This document shows, piece after piece, positions 33,560 to 41,331 of a DNA stretch of 55,070 bases; the first letter of the stretch is position 1, and each line of letters opens with the position of its first letter. A model generated the notes under the pieces. It did no database searches. It saw only the letters and a program-made list of their open reading frames with translations, and was not told where the DNA came from. The translations under genes and the position numbers were made by a program. The stretch is from UM-FILTER-49-7 sp964599895 (lineage in GTDB: Bacteria > Acidobacteriota > Holophagae > Thermotomaculales > Thermotomaculaceae), in the NCBI GenBank assembly GCA_964599895.1, contig CAZRHT010000010.1, positions 1-55,070 on the forward strand. Direction: 5' to 3'.

Positions 33560-33589
33560 AAGTTTAAGTTTAAGTCTAAGTTTGGGTCC
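33560..33589. repeat. Hexamer repeat AAGTYT
   Basis: Five in-phase hexamers: AAGTTT, AAGTTT, AAGTCT, AAGTTT, then GGGTCC, in the 244-base spacer between lepB and galU. It belongs to the same family as the repeats at 39793 and 49423. Confidence 0.75.
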
Positions 33590-33748
33590 AGGACAGATTT
33601 GGAAAGGAAATAAGGGTAATGGGTTCAGAAAAAGCAGGGATGGGACACATGTTGTTGTGCCGTTTCTCTGGTATATCTATCCCTGCATCATTTACGATCC
33701 ATTATTCATCATACATGCGACCGAGCGGTTCGCTTTCCCTGCGCCCTT

Positions 33749-34603
33749 TCACTTGAACAGGTTTTTCAGATAAGCGCCAAAAGAATCCCGAAACTCTTCC
33801 CGTTTCAACGCGAATTCCACAGTGGCGCGCAGATAGTCCAATTTATTTCCGGCATCGTACCGCTTACCCTGAAACAGCAAGCCGTAAAGATCGCGGTATT
33901 GACGAAGCGCATTCGTTAACTGAATTTCCCCCGTAGCATCGGCATTCGTTTCTTCAATAAAATCAAAGATTTCATAGGAGAGAATATATCTTCCAATGAT
34001 TGCCAGGTCAGAGGGAGCATCCTCCAGTTTTGGTTTTTCCACAAGCCCGCTCAATTTCAACACGGACCCGGATACATACTCTCCCGACACAACACCATAT
34101 TTTGATACATCTTCACTGGCTACCTGTTGGAGTGCAAGAACCGGAGCCTGTTTTTCCTCATGAACCATTATCATCTGCCTTAGCGCCGGTACTTGTGCAT
34201 CAATGACATCATCGCCCAACAGTACCGCAAAATTTTCGTTCTTTCCGATCAGATGGCGGGCACACAGAATAGCATGGCCAAGGCCCCGGGGTTCGTTCTG
34301 GCGGACAAATGAAAAGCGGGCACGGGAAACCAGGTCCCGAACTCCTTTCAATTCATCCATCTTGTTCTTTTCTCTCAGATGGGACTCCAGTTCCGGATGA
34401 TAGTCAAAGTGGTTGGCTATGGCGGATTTGTTCCGGCCGGTAATGAAAACAATATGTTCAATGCCGGATTCCACAGCCTCTTCCACAATGTACTGGATTG
34501 TGGGCTTGTCGATGATGGGAATCATCTCCTTGGGAATTGCTTTGGTGGCGGGTAGAAACCGGGTCCCGAGGCCTGCAACTGGAATAACCGCCGTTCGGAT
34601 CAT
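33749..34603 (-). CDS. galU: UTP-glucose-1-phosphate uridylyltransferase
   Basis: GalU makes UDP-glucose from UTP and glucose-1-phosphate. The 284-residue product begins with the nucleotide-binding signature (PVAGLGTRFLPATKAIPKEM) and has the family features EQVVGGI-like DDVIDA, GYV/GRYIL. The ATG at 34603 overlaps the STAS gene stop as ATGA, with GGGGA upstream, so the two are translationally coupled. UDP-glucose feeds the UDP-glucose dehydrogenase at 51648 and surface polysaccharides. Confidence 0.95.
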   Translation of the reverse strand: MIRTAVIPVAGLGTRFLPATKAIPKEMIPIIDKPTIQYIVEEAVESGIEHIVFITGRNKSAIANHFDYHPELESHLREKNKMDELKGVRDLVSRARFSFVRQNEPRGLGHAILCARHLIGKNENFAVLLGDDVIDAQVPALRQMIMVHEEKQAPVLALQQVASEDVSKYGVVSGEYVSGSVLKLSGLVEKPKLEDAPSDLAIIGRYILSYEIFDFIEETNADATGEIQLTNALRQYRDLYGLLFQGKRYDAGNKLDYLRATVEFALKREEFRDSFGAYLKNLFK

Positions 34604-34941
34604 TCTCCCCAAACCTGCCCGACCGATTCGCTTACATTAAAAAAAGTGTAGAGGTTTGTAATTCGAAAAATGCTCTCAATATTCTTATGCAATTCAACGA
34701 ATGCCAGCTTCTTTCCTATGGCATTTGCTTTCTTATGGGCACCTACAAGCATACCCAAGCCGACAGAGGTAATGAAATCACACTTTGCCAGGTTAACAAC
34801 CACATAACGCAGATCCACATCATCCAGACTTTCACGAATCTTTTCCCGAAGTGTTTCAGTACCATTAGTGTCAATTTTTCCATCGACACTGATAATTACA
34901 CCCTTTTTCTCCCGAATCTCTTCTTTTTCAAGGTTTATCAT
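34600..34941 (-). CDS. STAS-domain anti-sigma factor antagonist-like protein
   Basis: A 113-residue single STAS domain, like SpoIIAA/RsbV. The segment DFITSVGLGML contains a Ser at the position phosphorylated in SpoIIAA-type proteins. The ATG at 34941 has AAGGAG upstream and starts the fold; an earlier start at 34965 adds a short tail. It is coupled to galU by ATGA overlap, an uncommon pairing. A promoter for it overlaps the pilB promoter on the other strand. No kinase partner is adjacent. Confidence 0.88.
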   Translation of the reverse strand: MINLEKEEIREKKGVIISVDGKIDTNGTETLREKIRESLDDVDLRYVVVNLAKCDFITSVGLGMLVGAHKKANAIGKKLAFVELHKNIESIFRITNLYTFFNVSESVGQVWGE

Positions 34942-34971
34942 TGCCTTCTCCTTCCTCAACAACACAATAGA

Positions 34972-35000
34972 TTGACTAAAGTCCTTAGTTCAGGTAAGAT
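34972..35000 (+). promoter_or_regulatory. Sigma70 promoter for pilB unit
   Basis: TTGACT (34972-34977) and TAAGAT (34995-35000) with a 17-base spacer precede pilB; ATG is 36 bases further. A strong candidate. Confidence 0.75.
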
Positions 35001-35026
35001 TGTACCAGATTAAAAAAATCATGCAA
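34999..35026 (-). promoter_or_regulatory. Sigma70 promoter for STAS-galU unit
   Basis: On the minus strand TTGCAT (35021-35026) and TACAAT (34999-35004) are separated by 16 bases. The -10 box overlaps that of the opposing pilB promoter, so both cannot be occupied together. Confidence 0.7.
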
Positions 35027-35035
35027 AGAGGGAAT

Positions 35036-36694
35036 ATGGCAAAACCAAAACAGCGGAAAAGGCTTGGAGAAATGCTCGTGGAAACGGGCTTGATCACAAA
35101 TGATCAGGTGGACCAAGCGCTTGACTATTCCCGGAAAAACGGCATTCGACTTGGAAAGGCTCTGATTCGGATGAATATTCTGGAAGAAGAAGATATTATC
35201 AAGACCATCAGTGAACAATTGAATATTCCGTACATAGACGTGGGAAATATCCTCTTTGACCCTGAAATTGTCACACTCATTCCGGAAGTTTTCGCCACAA
35301 AGAACAAGGTAATCCCCCTCTTTCTTGTGGACGAAACCATGACTGTTGCAATTTCCGATCCCCTGAACGTATACATCATTGACGATCTCTCCAATATAGT
35401 CGGCAAGAAAATCAACGTGGCTATCAGCACAGAAAAAGACATCGAAACCGCCCTTCGAAATTTTTACGCAAATGAACCCAAGATTGCAGATGCTTTTGCA
35501 CTGGAGGGAATCGAGTCTCAGGACAGCGGCGCAAACGAAAAGCCGGTAATTAAACTTGTAAACAACATTCTTATTTCCGCAGTCAAGGAAGAAGCAAGCG
35601 ATATTCACCTGGAGCCGGGAAAGACTAAGCTTCGGGTACGTTTTCGGGTTGACGGCGTACTCCACACTCACAAAATTCAGATTCCAACCTATCTGAACGC
35701 AGCGGTAATATCCAGAATTAAGATCATGGGAGATCTTGACATCGCGGAAAAGCGGTCGCCTCAGGACGGAAGATTTCCCCTTGATATTTCCGGTAAGAAC
35801 CTGGATGTCCGAGTTTCCACGCTTCCCACAATATTCGGTGAAAAAATTGTCCTTCGACTCCTGGATAAATCCAATATTCTTGTGGGGCTGGATTCCCTTG
35901 GTATTGATGAAACAGACTACGAAATGGTACTGGACGCACTGAAAACCGTAAACGGGATTCTGCTTGTTACCGGCCCCACGGGAAGTGGAAAGACCACAAC
36001 TTTATACGCTGCCCTTCAAATGCTCAACTCTGAAGACAAGAATATTATCACGGTGGAAGACCCTGTGGAATATCAGTTGAAACATGTGAACCAGGTACAG
36101 GTCAATCCCCAGGCCGGCATCACCTTTGCTTCGGGACTACGTTCTATTTTACGTCAGGATCCGGATATCATCATGGTCGGTGAAATCCGGGATGCACAGA
36201 CGGCTGAAATTGCGGTCCAGGCGGCTTTGACCGGCCACCTGGTACTATCCACACTCCACACAAACAACGCGGTTTCTACAATTTCCCGACTTCTGGACAT
36301 GAAGGTGGAGCCCTTCCTGCTGGCATCTTCAGTTCGGGCCATTATTGCTCAACGTCTGGTCAGAAAAATCTGCACACATTGTATTGAGGCCTATCCGGCA
36401 GCGGAGGCAGAACGCACGGTACTTGAAATTCAAGCTGCTGGAGACATAACGCTGTATCACGGCAAAGGATGCAATTTCTGCAACCAGACCGGCTACAAGG
36501 GACGAACAGGACTCTATGAAATCCTGAGGCCAGATCGAAAAATCCGGAATCTTATCATGAATCGACGGCCGATGGATGAGCTTGAAGACGGGGCACTGGC
36601 ATCGGGATTCACTCCCATGCGAAAACAGGGTATCCGGAAAGTGCTCAAAGGAATAACTTCCCTGGAAGAAGTCCTCCGGGTAACCCGGGATTAG
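35036..36694 (+). CDS. pilB: PilB/GspE-type extension ATPase
   Basis: A 552-residue assembly ATPase: MshEN-like N-terminus (KRLGEMLVETGLI), Walker A GPTGSGKTTTL, Walker B IMVGEIRD, the tetracysteine motif (CTHC...CNFC) and the C-terminal GLYEIL. It powers pilin polymerisation. The ATG at 36 bases into the long frame has AGAGGG upstream and gives the conserved N-terminus. It is distinct from the gspE-like gene at 20150-21685. It is followed 12 bases later by a platform protein. Confidence 0.95.
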   Translation: MAKPKQRKRLGEMLVETGLITNDQVDQALDYSRKNGIRLGKALIRMNILEEEDIIKTISEQLNIPYIDVGNILFDPEIVTLIPEVFATKNKVIPLFLVDETMTVAISDPLNVYIIDDLSNIVGKKINVAISTEKDIETALRNFYANEPKIADAFALEGIESQDSGANEKPVIKLVNNILISAVKEEASDIHLEPGKTKLRVRFRVDGVLHTHKIQIPTYLNAAVISRIKIMGDLDIAEKRSPQDGRFPLDISGKNLDVRVSTLPTIFGEKIVLRLLDKSNILVGLDSLGIDETDYEMVLDALKTVNGILLVTGPTGSGKTTTLYAALQMLNSEDKNIITVEDPVEYQLKHVNQVQVNPQAGITFASGLRSILRQDPDIIMVGEIRDAQTAEIAVQAALTGHLVLSTLHTNNAVSTISRLLDMKVEPFLLASSVRAIIAQRLVRKICTHCIEAYPAAEAERTVLEIQAAGDITLYHGKGCNFCNQTGYKGRTGLYEILRPDRKIRNLIMNRRPMDELEDGALASGFTPMRKQGIRKVLKGITSLEEVLRVTRD

Positions 36695-36706
36695 GGACGG
36701 TCGAAC

Positions 36707-37915
36707 GTGACAAAATATTCGTATAGAGCCAGGGACGGCCAGGGCCGACTGATTGAAGAAGAACTGGAAGCTACATCCCGTCTGGAAGTGGAAGACAAAC
36801 TTCGTCATCTGGAATACATTCCAATTCAGATTAATGAATTAAGGGACCGAAAAAAGAAAATCGTGCTCCTGAAGAAAAAGGTCAAGCTCACTGATATGGC
36901 ATTGATGTTTCGCCAGATGGCAACAATGATAAATGCCGGTCTTCCCATTGTTGCTACTCTTACAATTGTCGCAAAACAGACAGCCAATCCCACTCTTGAG
37001 GAATCGCTGAATCACGTCCGTTATCGGGTTGAAGCCGGGGCATCACTCTCTGAAGCTCTTGCTGAGTTTCCGGACATTTTTACCCAGCTTCATATCCACA
37101 TGATAAAAGTGGCCGAGGAAGCCGGCCTCCTCGGCACCATTCTGGACAGACTGTCCCTGATCGTGGAACATGAACAGGAGACAAGGGACCGGGTAAAAAG
37201 CGCCACAAGATACCCGAAAATTGTCGTGTTCGGGCTGGGTGTTGCCTTTGTCGTTCTGATGAGTTTTGTCGTTCCGCGATTTGCAGGCATCTACTCAAAA
37301 TTTAAAGTCGATCTGCCACTTCCCACAAGGGTCATGGTTGGAATGAACAACATCTTTCAACACTTCTGGTGGGCCGTCATTATTGCCGGGATACTGGCTT
37401 TTCTTGGTATCCGCTACATCCTGTCCACATCAGAGGGCCGTCGCAAGTGGGACACCTTGAGACTGCGGTTTTATGTTTTTGGGCCTCTGATGCTGAAAAT
37501 TTCCATGTCCCGGTTCAGCCGCATTCTTTCCATGATGATCCGCTCCGGTGTCCCGATCGTGCAGGCCCTTCAAAATGTCGGAGCTACCATGGAGAATGTC
37601 GTATTGGAAAATACCGTCAAACTGATTGAAGAAGCCATCATCGAAGGAAAATCCCTTGCGGAACCAATGGCCGTCAGCAGATACTTCCCGGATATGGTAG
37701 TTCAGATGGTCTCTGTCGGGGAGCAAACCGGTCAACTGGACGAACTTCTTGAGAAAACGGCGGACTACTATGATCGGGAAGTTGACTATACCATTCAGCA
37801 TTTGGCCGCACTGCTGGAACCGTTGCTACTTCTTGGCCTGGCCGTGGTCGTACTATTCTTTGCCCTTGCGATTTTCCTGCCCATGTGGGATGTCATGTCC
37901 CTCTTTCATCATTAG
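36707..37915 (+). CDS. pilC: PilC/GspF-type platform protein, GTG start
   Basis: A 402-residue polytopic protein with duplicated T2SSF domain (MALMFRQMATMINAGLPI and ISMSRFSRILSMMIRSGVPI). The start is GTG with AGGGACGG upstream; it begins with the conserved Y-x-Y-R-x-R-D-G-Q-G motif. It pairs with pilB and would work with the pilin that follows. Confidence 0.94.
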   Translation: MTKYSYRARDGQGRLIEEELEATSRLEVEDKLRHLEYIPIQINELRDRKKKIVLLKKKVKLTDMALMFRQMATMINAGLPIVATLTIVAKQTANPTLEESLNHVRYRVEAGASLSEALAEFPDIFTQLHIHMIKVAEEAGLLGTILDRLSLIVEHEQETRDRVKSATRYPKIVVFGLGVAFVVLMSFVVPRFAGIYSKFKVDLPLPTRVMVGMNNIFQHFWWAVIIAGILAFLGIRYILSTSEGRRKWDTLRLRFYVFGPLMLKISMSRFSRILSMMIRSGVPIVQALQNVGATMENVVLENTVKLIEEAIIEGKSLAEPMAVSRYFPDMVVQMVSVGEQTGQLDELLEKTADYYDREVDYTIQHLAALLEPLLLLGLAVVVLFFALAIFLPMWDVMSLFHH

Positions 37916-37922
37916 ATGAAGA

Positions 37923-37944
37923 GTGCGTAGGGCGTTGGGGGCGG
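37923..37944. repeat. Degenerate hexamer run after pilC
   Basis: Hexamer-like GTGCGT, AGGGCG, TTGGGG lies in the 195-base spacer between pilC and the pilin. It is weak, but resembles repeats at 51409 and 53809. Confidence 0.3.
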
Positions 37945-38049
37945 AAAAAACGAAGAGCTGCCGTTTCCCGCTTTTCGGGTTCCTCATCACCCATCACCTT
38001 TCATTTCCAATCAACTCTCTTTCAGATTCAGGTTTTTAACAACAATTCC

Positions 38050-38077
38050 TTGCAATTAAAGCCTGGCGGCGTATAAT
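38050..38077 (+). promoter_or_regulatory. Sigma70 promoter for the pilin gene
   Basis: TTGCAA (38050-38055) and TATAAT (38072-38077), 16 bases apart, precede the pilin ATG by 34 bases; AAGGAGG follows. Unlike many pilA genes, no sigma54 motif is seen here. Confidence 0.75.
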
Positions 38078-38110
38078 TATTGGCGAAGCCATATCCCAAG
38101 GAGGTATATT

Positions 38111-38557
38111 ATGAAGAGAGAAAAGGGGTTCACACTGATTGAACTGGTGATGGTTATTGTAATTCTGGGTATTCTTGCCGCAGTTGCAATGCCCAAGTAT
38201 GTCAACATGCAGGATGAAGCCAAAAGCGCTGCAGCAAAGGGTGTGATCGGCACAGCTCGTTCTGCCATCGCCATCCAATATGCAAAAAACGCCCTGGCAG
38301 GCAATGCGACCTTCCCGACAATTGCCCAATTGACTGCGACGGATGGCACCGGTATATTCGCTGAGAACAAGATGCCGGACTCTCCCGTAGACAAGGGTGG
38401 AAACCTGAACGATGTAAAAGCCTCAGCCGCCAGTCCCATTGTGGTTGGAGATTTTGATGAGAGTACTGCCTACGTCTATGACGCGGCAGGCGGTGAAATC
38501 CGTTTCAATAACTTGGACGTGGATCCCATAACCTCGAAGGCATGGAATACATTCTGA
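38111..38557 (+). CDS. Type IV pilin-like protein
   Basis: A 148-residue prepilin with the short leader MKREKG|FTLIELVMVI, Glu5, and a hydrophobic alpha helix. The globular part is Ala/Gly-rich with SAAAKGVIGTARSAIAI and an end without an obvious Cys pair. The layout suggests a major pilin or GspG/MSHA-like subunit. AAGGAGG is six bases before the ATG. It is downstream of pilB/pilC. Confidence 0.88.
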   Translation: MKREKGFTLIELVMVIVILGILAAVAMPKYVNMQDEAKSAAAKGVIGTARSAIAIQYAKNALAGNATFPTIAQLTATDGTGIFAENKMPDSPVDKGGNLNDVKASAASPIVVGDFDESTAYVYDAAGGEIRFNNLDVDPITSKAWNTF

Positions 38558-38571
38558 GTTCAGTATTTTAA

Positions 38572-39798
38572 TTGGTCCAGTTTAATTCACAGAACGATGA
38601 GATTCTGATCAAGATCGTATATTACGGACCGGGGTTGTCCGGAAAAACAACGAATCTCAGGGTTCTGCACCAACTGATAAATCAAGAAACACATACGGAA
38701 CTGTTCTCCGTGGATACCATGGAGGACAGGACCCTTTTTTTCGACCTGATGCCGGTTCAATTGCCGGTATCAGGTCGAACTTTAAAATTTCAGGTTTATA
38801 CCGTTCCCGGTCAGGTTCATTATGACTCTACCCGCAGAATCATTCTTTCCGGTGCAGATGGGGTTGTCTTTGTAGCTGACAGTCAGACAGACAAAATGGC
38901 CGAAAACGTGGAATCCCTCAACAATCTGCACAAGAATCTCAATGCGAATCGTCTGAATATCAAAACCATCCCCCTGGCGCTCCAATTCAACAAACGGGAC
39001 CTGGAAGACGTCGCTGCGATACAATTGATGAATCAAAGATTGAATTTTCGAAATTGCCCCAGCTTCCCGGCAACCGCAGTTACCGGACAAGGGGTAATGG
39101 ATACATTTCGCCAAGTGGTACAGGACGCAACATCTTATCTTATTGACAAATATCAGCTTGTTCGGGATCCACTGGAAAAAGGGCGCATCCGCGCAGAACT
39201 GGACAATCTGTTGCCGGATAGAGAGATGATGGAACCAATAGAGGCTGGAACAAAGTTGGAAGACGAAAATATCACAACTTTAAGCTATCTCGGGGATGAA
39301 GGAGAAGTGACAGAATCAGAGATACTGGAAAAAGCGGTAAGGGCCGCTGAAGACTCTGCCCGTCTTGTTAATGAAGTGAAACGCCTTAATGCAGAACTTG
39401 CTGAAAAGAATAAAGAGCTCAACACCCTCCTTGAAGAAAATCGATACATCCGGAAGTTTCTCGAATCTGTTTTTCATCACGCAGGGTTACCTATTGCAAC
39501 CATCAGCCGCCGGGGTATCATCACCAACTGGAACAAGGCTGCTGAACAAACCTTCGGGTATTCCAAGGTAAAGGCAAAAGAACTTTACTTTTCTGAACTG
39601 GTCTCAGAAAGCTCAGTTCTTGATCTCCAAACACTTGTCTCGCTGGTCACATCCAAGAATCAGACTCTCATATCCAAATTAGATATGGTTACCTCATCTG
39701 GAAAATCTCTTCAACAATCCTGTGTTCTGTCTCCAATAACAGATGATAATGGCCACGTCACATCCATCACAGCCATTCTCTCTCCCATTGAAGAGTAG
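38572..39798 (+). CDS. MglA-like GTPase fused to coiled-coil and PAS domain
   Basis: A 408-residue protein. Residues 1-195 are an MglA-type GTPase: P-loop GPGLSGKT (19-26), TVPGQ (77-81) and NKRD (140-143). Residues about 240-290 look like coiled-coil, and 290-400 form a PAS domain (GLPIATISRRGIITNWNKAAEQTFGY). MglA sets the polarity of pili and motility in Myxococcus. The start is TTG at 38572, preceded by an in-frame TAA, and no clear ribosome binding site was seen, so translation may depend on the pilin message. Fusion of MglA to PAS is less common. Its stop lies in a hexamer repeat. Confidence 0.88.
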   Translation: MVQFNSQNDEILIKIVYYGPGLSGKTTNLRVLHQLINQETHTELFSVDTMEDRTLFFDLMPVQLPVSGRTLKFQVYTVPGQVHYDSTRRIILSGADGVVFVADSQTDKMAENVESLNNLHKNLNANRLNIKTIPLALQFNKRDLEDVAAIQLMNQRLNFRNCPSFPATAVTGQGVMDTFRQVVQDATSYLIDKYQLVRDPLEKGRIRAELDNLLPDREMMEPIEAGTKLEDENITTLSYLGDEGEVTESEILEKAVRAAEDSARLVNEVKRLNAELAEKNKELNTLLEENRYIRKFLESVFHHAGLPIATISRRGIITNWNKAAEQTFGYSKVKAKELYFSELVSESSVLDLQTLVSLVTSKNQTLISKLDMVTSSGKSLQQSCVLSPITDDNGHVTSITAILSPIEE

Positions 39799-39858
39799 GA
39801 GTAGGAGTAGGAGTAGGAGTAGGAGGAAGAAAGACAAGTGGAAGTGCAAGTGCAAGTG
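39793..39858. repeat. Hexamer tandem repeat (GAGTAG)5 plus CAAGTG-type units
   Basis: Five exact GAGTAG units (39793-39822) followed in the same six-base phase by GAGGAA, GAAAGA, then CAAGTG, GAAGTG, CAAGTG, CAAGTG to 39858. The repeat starts at the MglA-PAS stop codon. Further units CTCAAC, CTCAAC, CTTGGC (39935-39952) and CTCAAC, CTTAAC, CTTGTT (40042-40059) occur in the same spacer. Confidence 0.9.
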
Positions 39859-40090
39859 TACGGGGGAATGAGTCTCCGACATTGACAGGGAACGGATAAT
39901 CAGTCATTTCTGTATTGTCTGAATCTTCTCCGGACTCAACCTCAACCTTGGCGTCTACTCAAACTTATTTTTCAGAGTGGGCGGCAGAAAGAAAGGAGAT
40001 ATAAGTAGGTACAGGTGTAGATATCCACTTCTCACTCTGAGCTCAACCTTAACCTTGTTTTTACTTGATTTTACATGGGTTCAAAAAAAA

Positions 40091-40167
<77 letters not shown>

Positions 40168-40178
40168 ATCCGCGGTAC

Positions 40179-40207
40179 AGTGTACCCAGCACATCTCACC
40201 TTGTCAA
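40179..40207 (-). promoter_or_regulatory. Sigma70 promoter for tRNA-Arg
   Basis: On the minus strand TTGACA (40202-40207) and TACACT (40179-40184) are 17 bases apart, about 12 bases ahead of the tRNA 5' end. Confidence 0.8.
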
Positions 40208-40245
40208 GCAGGAAGATTCTTTTTTCGAAAAACACCAGTAGCCGC

Positions 40246-40274
40246 TTGAAAAACCCTTGCTTGTGGGATAGTAT
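40246..40274 (+). promoter_or_regulatory. Sigma70 promoter for crcB unit
   Basis: TTGAAA (40246-40251) and TAGTAT (40269-40274), 17 bases apart, divergent from the tRNA-Arg promoter. The leader to the gene is about 50 bases and holds no fluoride riboswitch that I can recognise. Confidence 0.6.
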
Positions 40275-40339
40275 GCCCAATAGCTTCAAGGCAGCGGTTC
40301 CTTCCTGGAAGCAATATCAATAACGTGAGCGTACGCAAC

Positions 40340-40738
40340 ATGGAAAAAGTATTGAAAAGAATCCTGATCATCGCTGCTGGAGGCGGACTGGGTGCCGCAT
40401 TTCGTTATTTATTGTCCGAAGCCATCTATCGGTTCACAAACCCAACCTTTCCCTGGGGAACGCTCACCGTTAATCTGATAGGCTGCTATGTCATCGGACT
40501 TGCCTGGCAATATTCTGAAATGTATCTGGTCAGCACTGGAACCCGGATTTTTGTGATGACCGGTATTCTTGGTGCTTTCACAACGTTCTCCACTTTTTCT
40601 CTGGAAACTCTCACGCTGCTTCGAGATGGAGAAATAAAACTGGCTGTTTTAAATCAGATCGTCAGTGTATCCTTCGGCCTCATTCTTGTCATCGCCGGCA
40701 CACTGACTGTCCGGTCTTTGCACAAAATGCTGCATTGA
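40340..40738 (+). CDS. crcB: Fluoride ion channel CrcB
   Basis: CrcB (Fluc) exports fluoride across the inner membrane as a dual-topology dimer. The 132-residue product has four predicted helices and the family signatures GGGLGAAFRYLL, GTLTVNLIGCYVIG and GAFTTFSTFSLET. The ATG at 40340 gives the usual N-terminus; a GTG at 40325 is an alternative, and neither has a strong ribosome binding site. The DUF190 gene follows, a common partner. Confidence 0.93.
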   Translation: MEKVLKRILIIAAGGGLGAAFRYLLSEAIYRFTNPTFPWGTLTVNLIGCYVIGLAWQYSEMYLVSTGTRIFVMTGILGAFTTFSTFSLETLTLLRDGEIKLAVLNQIVSVSFGLILVIAGTLTVRSLHKMLH

Positions 40739-40748
40739 GGAGGTTGCC

Positions 40749-41090
40749 ATGTTTCTTCCCGAAGAAGGACTGCTACTAAGGATTTTTGTCGGAGATGATG
40801 ACTCAGTGGATAACATGGCCCTGTATGAGGCCATTGTAATGAAGGCAAGGGAATTGAACATTGCCGGGGCCACGGTCCTCAGAGGCGGCATGGGGTTTGG
40901 AGCATCCAGCCGGATCCATACCTCAAAAATCCTCCGCCTTTCAGAGGATTTACCTATTGTTATTGAAATAGTCGATACCGAGGAAAAGATCAATTCTATT
41001 CTCCCTTACCTGGATAAAGTCATTGATGGGGGCATGGTAACTTTGGAAAAAGTGAAGATATTGAAATATCTTCCCAACAGATCGCAGTAA
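40749..41090 (+). CDS. DUF190 protein, CrcB-associated
   Basis: A 113-residue small alpha/beta protein of the DUF190 family (RIFVGDDD and GATVLRGGMGFG are typical), which often accompanies crcB. Its biochemical role is not established; the family resembles PII-like ferredoxin folds. AGGAGG precedes the ATG. It lies 10 bases after crcB, so the pair is an operon. Confidence 0.9.
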   Translation: MFLPEEGLLLRIFVGDDDSVDNMALYEAIVMKARELNIAGATVLRGGMGFGASSRIHTSKILRLSEDLPIVIEIVDTEEKINSILPYLDKVIDGGMVTLEKVKILKYLPNRSQ

Positions 41091-41095
41091 AGAGC

Positions 41096-41123
41096 TTGAA
41101 GAATTAACTTCCTTTGTTATAAT
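41096..41123 (+). promoter_or_regulatory. Sigma70 promoter for tRNA-Met/Ile2
   Basis: TTGAAG (41096-41101) and TATAAT (41118-41123) with a 16-base spacer, 29 bases before the tRNA. Confidence 0.75.
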
Positions 41124-41152
41124 GAAATTGGTTTTTGGTAATTCTGAGTTCC

Positions 41153-41228
41153 GGGCCCATAGCTCAGCTGGCAGAGCCCCCGGCTCATAACCGGATGGTC
41201 CCAGGTTCGACCCCTGGTGGGCCCACCA
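41153..41228 (+). tRNA. tRNA with CAT anticodon (elongator Met or Ile2)
   Basis: A 76-base cloverleaf with acceptor GGGCCCA/TGGGCCC, D arm GCTCAGCTGGCAGAGC, anticodon loop CTCATAA, T arm TTCGACC and encoded CCA. The G1-C72 pair rules out initiator tRNA. CAT can be methionine or, with lysidine, isoleucine AUA. The anticodon stem closing pair 27-43 is a C-A mismatch. Confidence 0.93.
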
Positions 41229-41283
41229 TAAAGGTGGCTAAGTTTGATTGAAAAGAAATTTATTAAAATTATTTAGAGATTTA

Positions 41284-41314
41284 AAGGTGTTCCAACAACT
41301 GGAACACCTTTTTT
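41284..41314 (+). terminator. Intrinsic terminator after tRNA
   Basis: An 11-bp perfect stem (AAGGTGTTCCA with TGGAACACCTT, 5-base loop) is followed by a T run. It lies between the tRNA and the zinc-ribbon gene. Confidence 0.9.
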
Positions 41315-41331
41315 CATTAGAGGAGGTGGCT

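Noticed and set aside
34985..35671. A 228-codon open frame on the minus strand opposite pilB
   Set aside because: It overlaps the strongly conserved N-terminal part of PilB and the divergent promoters. No family is recognisable.
39793..39858. CRISPR-like or phage attachment repeat
   Set aside because: Units are only six bases with no spacers, and no cas or integrase genes are nearby.
40275..40339. Fluoride riboswitch ahead of crcB
   Set aside because: The leader lacks the conserved motif of the crcB riboswitch that I would expect, and shows only a weak hairpin.
41248..41331. N-terminal extension of the zinc-ribbon gene
   Set aside because: The extension runs through a strong terminator for the tRNA; the TTG at 41332 has a proper ribosome binding site.
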